The notes beneath the pieces are model-generated. The model worked only from the letters and a program-made list of their open reading frames with translations, did no database searches and was not told where the DNA came from. Positions 1-4,963 of a stretch of 6,678 bases of DNA are shown piece by piece (position 1 is the first letter of the stretch; the number at the start of each line of letters is the position of its first letter). The position numbers and the translations under genes are program-made. Source of the DNA: Burkholderiales bacterium (GTDB taxonomy: Bacteria > Pseudomonadota > Gammaproteobacteria > Burkholderiales > Burkholderiaceae_A); assembly GCA_030834045.1 (NCBI GenBank), contig JAURFZ010000075.1, positions 1-6,678 of the forward strand, read 5' to 3'.

Positions 1-249
1 AAGCACCGCCGAGAGTTCCGAGAAGGCGCTTGCCTGGAAACGAAACCGCGGGTCACTGGCCATAAGCGCCTGCCCCGCCTCAAGGGCCTGCGGGTCGCGA
101 TCAAAGGCAAGCAGTCTGCCCTTGGGGCTAAGCCTGCGAAGGATCTCGCGAGAATGACTTCCCCGTCCAAAGGTCGCATCGACATAAAAGCCTGAGGGGT
201 CTTGAACAAGCTGATCAACGGCCTGCCCCAGCAGCACAGGCTGATGCAT
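1..249 (-). CDS. rsmH: RsmH (MraW), 16S rRNA m4C1402 methyltransferase, N-terminal part
   Basis: Only the first 83 codons are in the window; the gene continues past position 1. RsmH is the cytoplasmic SAM-dependent enzyme that N4-methylates C1402 in the decoding centre of 16S rRNA. The visible protein begins MHQPVLLGQAVDQL, the typical PVLL opening of the family. The SAM-binding motif VDATFGRGSHS lies at residues 23-33 and the acidic end of the second strand, LLAFDRDPQAL, at 46-56. The usual motif is GRGGHS, so residue 31 is Ser instead of Gly. I chose the ATG at 249. An in-frame TTG at 276-274 overlaps the mraZ stop codon and has a GGGGTGG stretch just upstream, so a 9-residue longer protein is possible. 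It lies 23 nt after mraZ in the standard mraZ-rsmH order and is probably transcribed from the mraZ promoter. Identity is certain in my view; the start is less so. Confidence 0.93.
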   Translation of the reverse strand, partial: MHQPVLLGQAVDQLVQDPSGFYVDATFGRGSHSREILRRLSPKGRLLAFDRDPQALEAGQALMASDPRFRFQASAFSELSAVL

Positions 250-272
250 CGGATGACCGGTCGGCGGCGCGA

Positions 273-740
273 TCAATCACGACCACCCCGAAACTTTCTT
301 ACGCGAACCTGCTCCTTGTGACGGGCAAGCCGCTCGGGATCCCAGAGCTCAAAATGGCTGCCAACGCCAAGCAGCATGGCTTCACGGCCAATACCTGCGC
401 CTTCGCGCAGCACGGGATTGACCAGAATGCGCCCAGCAGAATCAAGTTCGGGCGTGTCACTTAGGCCGAGCCAAAAACGTCGCCGCTCTTGGCCCGTGTC
501 GTCATCCCAATCGAGGTCTTGGTCAGGGTCCTGGCCAGCTGCGGCCAAGGCATCACCCTGCGTGAGTCGCTCGACCCGACGCGACCACTGCGTAAAGGGC
601 ATGAGCAAGAGGCAGCCGTCATTGCTCTCGAGCAGGGCCACCTGGCCTTCGGAGGCCCGATGCAAGGCATCCCGATAACGCGTTGGGAGCGTCATTCGAC
701 CTTTAACATCTAGACTGAGGGCTGAAATTCCCGAAAACAT
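273..740 (-). CDS. mraZ: MraZ, transcriptional regulator of the division/cell-wall (dcw) cluster
   Basis: A 155-residue MraZ (E. coli has 152), a DNA-binding protein of the AbrB-like swapped-hairpin fold that forms ring oligomers and controls its own dcw operon. The two tandem MraZ half-domains are visible by their DxxGR signatures: DVKGR at residues 11-15, within MFSGISALSLDVKGRMTLPT, and DSAGR at 100-104, followed by ILVNPVLREGAG. The FELWDPERL motif is at 130-138 and the C-terminal tail is basic. The open frame extends to a GTG at 758, but that start would add six residues encoded by the operator repeats, and the family starts at MF.G, so the ATG at 740 is preferred. No classical AGGAGG precedes it; GTGGG sequences occupy the ribosome-binding region. 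An acidic stretch, residues 70-81 (QDPDQDLDWDDD), joins the two halves and is longer and more acidic than I expect. First gene of the cluster, followed by rsmH. Confidence 0.96.
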   Translation of the reverse strand: MFSGISALSLDVKGRMTLPTRYRDALHRASEGQVALLESNDGCLLLMPFTQWSRRVERLTQGDALAAAGQDPDQDLDWDDDTGQERRRFWLGLSDTPELDSAGRILVNPVLREGAGIGREAMLLGVGSHFELWDPERLARHKEQVRVRKFRGGRD

Positions 741-743
741 GGA

Positions 744-778
744 CCCACTATTCCCCACTTTTTCACACGGTTTCCCAC
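744..778 (-). promoter_or_regulatory. MraZ operator (MraZ box): four direct repeats with 10-bp period
   Basis: On the minus strand four 5-mers recur with exactly 10-bp spacing: GTGGG (778-774), GTGTG (768-764), GTGGG (758-754) and GTGGG (748-744). Each is separated by 5 nt. MraZ is known to bind TGGGN direct repeats with 5-nt spacers ahead of mraZ in E. coli, so this is very probably the autoregulatory site. The repeats run from the -10 element to 3 nt before the mraZ ATG, so bound MraZ would cover the -10, the start site and the ribosome-binding region. The second repeat is degenerate (GTGTG). Confidence 0.9.
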
Positions 779-805
779 TTTATGCAAAAGCCTGGGATCG
801 GTCAA
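777..805 (-). promoter_or_regulatory. Probable sigma70 promoter of the mraZ-rsmH (dcw) operon
   Basis: On the minus strand TTGACC (805-800) and TAAAGT (782-777) are separated by a 17-nt spacer, close to the sigma70 consensus. This predicts transcription starting near 770, with a leader of about 30 nt. An A-rich tract (minus strand of 830-820) lies about 15 nt upstream of the -35 and could act as an UP element. The -10 overlaps the first MraZ repeat by two bases, which fits repression by occlusion. The call is from sequence match and position only. Confidence 0.75.
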
Positions 806-932
806 GCGAGAACAGCGAGTTTTTTTCTTTCTAAACAAATACTTAGGTAGGGTTTCTTGAGGCCCGTCCGAGCTTAAGATTCCCATGTAAATCAAGGGGA
901 TAAGTGTTTATATTTAAAGTAATTTATGAAAA
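806..932. other. AT-rich gap between rnpB and the mraZ promoter, no gene seen
   Basis: About 127 nt with marked AT-richness around 900-930. I find no convincing coding frame. I also see no GC-rich hairpin followed by a T-run in the rnpB direction that would be a rho-independent terminator. The T-run on the plus strand at 820-826 is not preceded by a stem. This stretch should hold the 3' processing or termination signal of rnpB and upstream promoter contacts of the mra operon, but neither can be pinpointed. Confidence 0.5.
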
Positions 933-1316
933 GGGAAGTGGGCCTGTAGGCCGGATTCTGTTACGGACCTTGGCCACCCTCGGCCTTGGTCTATAGCGGC
1001 CATCCCTCTAGGCCTGGCATTGCTGCCAGGCTCAAGCCACCTACCCGCACACTTGAACGGGACGCCCTTCGTATCCGGTGGACGGATCCACCGAACACCC
1101 GTGTGCCTATTTGGTGTTGCTCCGGGTGGAGGTTACCGCGTTTCACATCCTTGCAGCCCGAAGGCCGCAATTACTCGTCTCTGTGGCCCTATTCCTCGCC
1201 TTGGGTGGGCGTCTCATCCCACTTGCTGCGTACGGCCGTTAGCCGTCACCCTTCCCTATGGAGTCCGGACCTTCCTCTCCTGACTATGTCAGCAGTGGCC
1301 GCCCAGCCCACTTCCT
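933..1316 (-). ncRNA. rnpB: RNase P RNA, bacterial type A
   Basis: This is the catalytic RNA of RNase P, which with the RnpA protein cleaves 5' leaders from pre-tRNAs. On the minus strand P1 is formed by GGAAGUGGGC (1315-1306) and its exact complement GCCCACUUCC (943-934), which sets the ends at about 382-384 nt. P2 pairs 1303-1296 with 1002-995. The conserved core GAGGAAGGUCCGGACUCC (around 1278-1260) forms P4 with UCCGGCC (955-949), including the universally bulged U, and is followed by the conserved ACAGAA element (962-957). P12 is an 8-bp stem with a UUCG loop (1170-1151), and P18 is an 8-bp stem with a GCAA loop (1031-1012). The CCA-binding GGU lies in GGGUAG at 1046-1041. GAAACGCGGUAACCUCCACC and GGAGCAA...CCAAAUAGG are also present. 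P3 is only a 5-bp hairpin (1292-1280). The 5' end falls on the pyrC stop codon. Confidence 0.97.
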
Positions 1317-2484
1317 ATGCTGATGATACCCGCGGGCTTGGCCAACGAACCAAAGATGGCTCCACCCTGCCCGCATACTGCCAGCGCAGCACCTGACCTG
1401 CTGCCAAAGGAACAAGCGTGTGGCCCTCGTGGCTGAGACGATCGGAAATGCAATGGTCTTGCCGAAGAAGTTCGACCTGGCCTGCATTGCGTGGCAGGCC
1501 ATAGAAGTCGGCACCGAAATGGCTCGCAAAGGCCTCGAGCTTGTCGAGCGCCTGCGCCTCATCGAAGACCTGGGCGTACAACTCCAAGGCAAAGGGGGCT
1601 GAGAAACAGCCTGCGCAGCCGCAGTCGGCCTCCTTCAGGGCGCGGTCGTGTGGCGCCGAGTCGGTGCCCATAAAAAACCGGGGGTTACCACTGGTGACCG
1701 CGGCAACCAAGGCCTGGCGATGCGGCTCCCGCTTTAAGACAGGCAGGCAGTAGTAATGCGGACGAAGCCCCGATCGAAAAAGTGCATTGCGGTTGTAGAG
1801 CAGATGCTGTGGGGTAATGGTGGCGGCAATCGGGCCACGGGCTTCGCGCACGTAGTCAACCGCCTCGCGGGTGGTGGCATGCTCAAAAACAATTCGAAGC
1901 TCCGGATGACGATTGCGCAGAGCAATAAGGTGCTCCTCAATAAACCGCGCCTCACGATCGAAGACATCGACCTCGGGTGATGTCACTTCCCCATGAATGC
2001 ACAAGACCACGCCTTGTTCCTCCATACGCTCAAAGACCGCGTCAAGCCCCTGAAGATTCGTGACACCCGAATCGGAATGGGTTGTTGCCCCGGCCGGGTA
2101 GAGCTTGAAGGCAAGTACATGAGGGCTCTGTGCCGCACGGTCGACCTCCTCGCACGAGGTTTTGTCCGTAAGGTAGAGCGTCATAAAGGGCCGGAAACCC
2201 TCGGCCTGTTGCTCGGCGAAGTTCTCGGCCTTCTCGCCTGACAGTGCCTGGGCGATGCGGTGCGCATAGGCCTCGGCCATGCCCACTGTGACAACTGGCG
2301 GCTGAAGGTTGGGCATCACCAACGCCCGCCCGCACTGCCTTGCCGAGTAGGGAGCAACCGCCTTGAGCATGGCCCCATCCCGCAGGTGCAAATGCCAGTC
2401 ATCGGGCTCTCGAAGTCGCAGCCTTTGGCCCAGAGCAGGCGAGCCTTGGGGCACAGGATTCGGGGTCGCAGGCTCTCGCGTCAT
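1315..2484 (-). CDS. pyrC: Dihydroorotase, class II (E. coli PyrC type)
   Basis: A zinc metalloenzyme of the amidohydrolase fold that reversibly cyclises N-carbamoyl-L-aspartate to L-dihydroorotate, the third step of de novo pyrimidine synthesis in the cytosol. The 389-residue protein carries all expected metal and substrate positions: HLHLRD at 31-36 (H31, H33), AFKLYPAGATT at 125-135 with K127 as the carbamylated lysine, LCIHGE at 161-166 (H164), VFEHATT at 199-205 (H202), RPHYYCLPVLKR at 241-252 and GTDSAPH at 273-279 (D275). E. coli PyrC has about 348 residues. The extra length is an N-terminal leader of about 20 residues rich in Pro and a C-terminal tail of about 18 (after LRWQY, 367-371). 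The ATG at 2484 is used because it is the only ATG ahead of HLHLRD that does not overlap the upstream gene; it lies 7 nt after the glycerate kinase stop. The TAG stop coincides with the 5' end of rnpB. Confidence 0.96.
   Translation of the reverse strand: MTREPATPNPVPQGSPALGQRLRLREPDDWHLHLRDGAMLKAVAPYSARQCGRALVMPNLQPPVVTVGMAEAYAHRIAQALSGEKAENFAEQQAEGFRPFMTLYLTDKTSCEEVDRAAQSPHVLAFKLYPAGATTHSDSGVTNLQGLDAVFERMEEQGVVLCIHGEVTSPEVDVFDREARFIEEHLIALRNRHPELRIVFEHATTREAVDYVREARGPIAATITPQHLLYNRNALFRSGLRPHYYCLPVLKREPHRQALVAAVTSGNPRFFMGTDSAPHDRALKEADCGCAGCFSAPFALELYAQVFDEAQALDKLEAFASHFGADFYGLPRNAGQVELLRQDHCISDRLSHEGHTLVPLAAGQVLRWQYAGRVEPSLVRWPSPRVSSA
1323..1353 (-). promoter_or_regulatory. Possible rnpB promoter inside the 3' end of pyrC
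   Basis: On the minus strand TATCAT (1328-1323) is a good -10 placed 6 nt before the predicted first base of RNase P RNA at about 1316. The best -35 is TTGGTT (1353-1348), but its 19-nt spacer is long and it matches the consensus poorly. The elements lie within the last codons of pyrC. The -10 position is the main support; the -35 is weak. Confidence 0.45.
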
Positions 2485-2491
2485 TCGACCA

Positions 2492-3778
2492 CTATGCCAC
2501 GACCAAAAGAAGACGAATGTCGTTGATATTCGTGCGGGTTGGGCCCGTGCAGAGGTCGGTGCCAAGCGCCCGAAAAAGACTTAGGGCATCGTTGTTATCA
2601 AGGCAGCCCCTTGGGTCAAGACCCTGGGCACGGGCACGATTCAAAAAGCCCGGATCAAAGTAGGCGCCGGCCGCATCGCTTGAACCATCAATACCATCGC
2701 TGTCGGCAGCCAGGCCCCAGACACAGGGGCCAACACCCAGGGCTTCTAGGGCCAGTCCATGGGCAAGAAGAAATTCACTGCAACGCCCGCCCTTGCCCGA
2801 ACCACGAACCGTCACCGTGCACTCGCCACCCGAAACGATTGCCACAGGCCGCTTAAACTCAGAGATGCGATTGCTGGCAATTTCGCGCACCAACGAGGCC
2901 ATGACACCGGCGACGTCACGCGCCTCCCCGGTTACACCGTCACCAAGGCATAAGGTCTGAAAACCGTTCTCAACCAGAATGCGGCAGGCCTCATCCAGAC
3001 TTGCCTTGGCGGTGGCAAGCATAAGGGTGGTCGCATGGGCGAGCCGAGGGTCCCCGGGCTTGGGCGTTTCTGCAATCGCGCCCTTGCAGCCCAACTCAAG
3101 TCGCTCAGCCACCGCTCTGGGCGGCTCCACATTCCAGCGTGCAAGGACAGCCCTGGCATCCTCAAAGCTGCTGGGATCTGGGTCACAAGGCCCTGAGGCA
3201 ATATCGCAGGCCTGATCGCCCACCACATCCGAAATAACAAGCGTGCGCACTGGCGCCTTCGACATAAGAGCAAGCTGCCCGCCCTGCAGTCGCGACAGGT
3301 GCCTGCGCACAATATTCATGTCCTGAATGGGCGCGCCACTGCGAAGCAGCTGCTGAGTCACCGCGCGCAGATCGTCCATGCTAAGACCAGCCGCAGGTAG
3401 GGCAAGCAGGCTTGAACCACCCCCCGAGACCAGAACAAGAAGCTGGTCATCGGGTGTGAGTTCGGCCACCCGTTGGGCAATGGTCTGCGCCGCCTTCTGA
3501 CCGGCCTCATCAGGCACCGGGTGACCCGCCTCCATGCATTGCAGCCGAGTCAAGGGCAGGCCATGGGCATAGCGCGTAATCACCAGGCCCTCAAGCGGCG
3601 CGTCCTCGGGCCAATGCCTTTCAACTGCCAGAGCCATGCTGGCCGCGGCCTTGCCTGCACCCACCACCAGGGTTCTACCTTTGGGTCTGGCCGGAAGGTG
3701 CTGCGGCCCCAGACACTGCAAGGGATCTGCCGCAGCAATGGCAGCCTTATAGGCCTGGCTAAGAAGATCTGCGTACAT
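2492..3778 (-). CDS. ttuD: Glycerate 2-kinase, type II (GckA/TtuD, MOFRL family)
   Basis: Phosphorylates D-glycerate with ATP to 2-phosphoglycerate, feeding lower glycolysis; cytosolic. Genes of this family next to tartrate dehydrogenase are called ttuD (once annotated hydroxypyruvate reductase). The 428 residues are full length for the family. Visible blocks: VVGAGKAAASMA at 38-49 with the conserved lysine K43; VSGGGSSLLALP at 117-128; NIVRRHLSRLQGGQLA at 155-170; SDVVGDQACDIASGPCDPDP at 183-202; then the C-terminal MOFRL domain with SGGECTVTVRGSGKGGR at 316-332, AADSDGIDGSSDAAGA at 357-372, DNNDALSLF at 394-402 and TGPTRTNINDI at 411-421. The ATG at 3778 is 5 nt after the stop of the upstream dehydrogenase, so the two are surely co-transcribed and probably translationally coupled; pyrC starts 7 nt after its stop. 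No frame damage or missing motif was seen. Confidence 0.93.
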   Translation of the reverse strand: MYADLLSQAYKAAIAAADPLQCLGPQHLPARPKGRTLVVGAGKAAASMALAVERHWPEDAPLEGLVITRYAHGLPLTRLQCMEAGHPVPDEAGQKAAQTIAQRVAELTPDDQLLVLVSGGGSSLLALPAAGLSMDDLRAVTQQLLRSGAPIQDMNIVRRHLSRLQGGQLALMSKAPVRTLVISDVVGDQACDIASGPCDPDPSSFEDARAVLARWNVEPPRAVAERLELGCKGAIAETPKPGDPRLAHATTLMLATAKASLDEACRILVENGFQTLCLGDGVTGEARDVAGVMASLVREIASNRISEFKRPVAIVSGGECTVTVRGSGKGGRCSEFLLAHGLALEALGVGPCVWGLAADSDGIDGSSDAAGAYFDPGFLNRARAQGLDPRGCLDNNDALSLFRALGTDLCTGPTRTNINDIRLLLVVA

Positions 3779-3783
3779 AGCGT

Positions 3784-4854
3784 TTAGCCAGACTTCAGGG
3801 CCTCAGCAATGGCCTTGCCAACCTCCACCGTGTTGGCCGTACCACCGAGGTCAGGTGTCTTGGGGCCATGCCCTAAAACCTGCTCAATGGCCTTAAGTAC
3901 GGCATCGTGGGCCTTAGGGTAGCCAAGAAAATCGAGCATCAGGGCCGCCGACCAGATCTGACCAATTGGGTTGGCAATGCCTTTGCCCGCTATGTCAGGA
4001 GCCGACCCGTGAACAGGTTCAAAAAGGGATGGAAATCGACGCTCGGGGTTTAGGTTTGCTGAGGGAGCAATGCCTATGGTTCCAGTGCAGGCGGGTCCGA
4101 GGTCGGAGAGAATATCGCCAAACAAGTTGCTCGCCACAACAACATCAAACCAGTCGGGATGCTGCACGAAATGCGCTGTAAGGATGTCGATGTGGTACTT
4201 GTCAACGCGCACATCGGGAAAGCTCGGTGCCATTGCCTCAACACGGGAGTCCCACCAGGGCATGGTGATGGCAATGCCATTTGATTTTGTTGCCGAGGTC
4301 AGGTGCTTCTTGGGTCGCTTCTGGGCGAGCTCAAAAGCAAACTTCAGAATTCGGTCAGTGCCAACACGGCTCATGACCGTCTCTTGCACCACCACCTCAC
4401 GTTCAGTGCCCTCAAACATCAGGCCTCCCACGGCAGAGTACTCGCCTTCGGTGTTTTCACGCACAACGTAAAAATCAATCTCGCCGGGAGCTCGGCCTGC
4501 CAAGGGTGAACGAACACCCGGCATAAGCCGAACAGGCCGCAGGTTGACGTACTGATCGAACTCACGTCGAAATTTCAGCAACGATCCCCAGAGCGAAACA
4601 TGGTCAGGCACGGTGGCTGGCCAGCCCGCCGCACCATAAAAAATGGCCTCAAAGCCCGAGAGCTGTGCCTTCCAGTCGGCGGGCATCATTGCACCGTGAA
4701 GGGCATAATAATCGCAGCTTGCAAAATCAAAGCTCACAAAATCAAAGCCAATATCGAATCGGCGGGCGGCCGTTTCCAACACCCGAAGACCCTCGGGCAC
4801 CACTTCTTTCCCAATACCATCGCCCGGAAGGACTGCAATTCGATGTTTACTCAT
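3784..4854 (-). CDS. ttuC: Tartrate dehydrogenase/decarboxylase or D-malate dehydrogenase (TtuC/DmlA family)
   Basis: A 356-residue NAD-dependent beta-decarboxylating dehydrogenase of the isopropylmalate/isocitrate dehydrogenase family. TtuC enzymes oxidise (+)-tartrate, decarboxylate meso-tartrate to D-glycerate and D-malate to pyruvate. Seen: LPGDGIGKEVV (9-19), KFRREFDQYVNLRPVRL (94-110) with the substrate arginines, VRENTEGEYS (131-140), the catalytic lysine in TSATKSNGI (K190), metal-binding aspartates in HIDILTAHFV (D223) and NLFGDILSDL (D247, D251), and EPVHGSAPDIAGKGIANP (279-296). YGAAGWPATVPDHVSLW at 73-89 follows the form I associate with TtuC/DmlA rather than LeuB; no leuC/leuD is adjacent, and the glycerate kinase next door supports a glycerate-yielding reaction. 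The ATG at 4854 has AAGGCGG (4867-4861) 6 nt upstream. Family is secure; tartrate versus D-malate preference is inferred. Confidence 0.9.
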   Translation of the reverse strand: MSKHRIAVLPGDGIGKEVVPEGLRVLETAARRFDIGFDFVSFDFASCDYYALHGAMMPADWKAQLSGFEAIFYGAAGWPATVPDHVSLWGSLLKFRREFDQYVNLRPVRLMPGVRSPLAGRAPGEIDFYVVRENTEGEYSAVGGLMFEGTEREVVVQETVMSRVGTDRILKFAFELAQKRPKKHLTSATKSNGIAITMPWWDSRVEAMAPSFPDVRVDKYHIDILTAHFVQHPDWFDVVVASNLFGDILSDLGPACTGTIGIAPSANLNPERRFPSLFEPVHGSAPDIAGKGIANPIGQIWSAALMLDFLGYPKAHDAVLKAIEQVLGHGPKTPDLGGTANTVEVGKAIAEALKSG

Positions 4855-4860
4855 AACAAG

Positions 4861-4867
4861 CCGCCTT
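4861..4867 (-). promoter_or_regulatory. Shine-Dalgarno of ttuC
   Basis: AAGGCGG on the minus strand ends 6 nt before the ATG at 4854. It is close to AAGGAGG with one substitution, and it supports that start for the dehydrogenase. Confidence 0.65.
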
Positions 4868-4963
4868 TCTTGAAATCAGATGAAACCACCATAATGAAGG
4901 GAGTTGCCTAACGTCGTCTGCTGCAACGCACCCCATGTAAAAAACCAAGGATAACCAGTTCTC
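4868..4963. other. Divergent intergenic region between ttuC and the Atm1-type exporter
   Basis: This region must hold promoters for both directions if the genes are independently expressed. On the plus strand AAGGA at 4947-4951 lies 12 nt before the GTG at 4964 and may be the exporter's ribosome-binding site, although the spacing is long. No -35/-10 pair with acceptable spacing stands out in either direction, and no obvious inverted-repeat operator for a LysR- or GntR-type tartrate regulator was found. Confidence 0.45.

Noticed and set aside
689..701. A 13-mer, GGTCGAATGACGC on the minus strand, occurs at 701-689 and again at 2490-2478 across the pyrC start; a shorter 9-base match is at 5060-5068.
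   Set aside because: The first copy encodes the conserved G-R-M-T of MraZ and the second covers the pyrC ATG; with two copies in unrelated contexts, chance is the simplest account.
881..898. CCCTTG...CATGGG as a terminator hairpin after rnpB.
   Set aside because: The stem is interrupted by a mismatch, has only about five pairs, and no U-run follows.
896..904. TTATCCCCT on the minus strand as a DnaA box.
   Set aside because: It has two mismatches to TTATCCACA, stands alone, and there is no other sign of a replication origin.
986..1396. Open frames of 136 and 87 codons on the plus strand across 986-1396.
   Set aside because: They run antisense through the RNase P RNA gene, whose helices and conserved core explain the sequence fully; the translations resemble no protein family.
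2042..2335. Open frames antisense or out of frame within pyrC, ttuD, ttuC and the exporter (for example 2042-2335, 2932-3312, 4070-4471, 5546-6067).
   Set aside because: Each lies wholly inside a gene with clear motifs on the other frame; the translations are of shadow type, rich in Arg, Ser and Pro with no domain.
4870..4895. TTGAAA (4870-4875) and CATAAT (4890-4895) as a plus-strand promoter for the exporter.
   Set aside because: The spacer is only 14 nt, too short for a sigma70 promoter.
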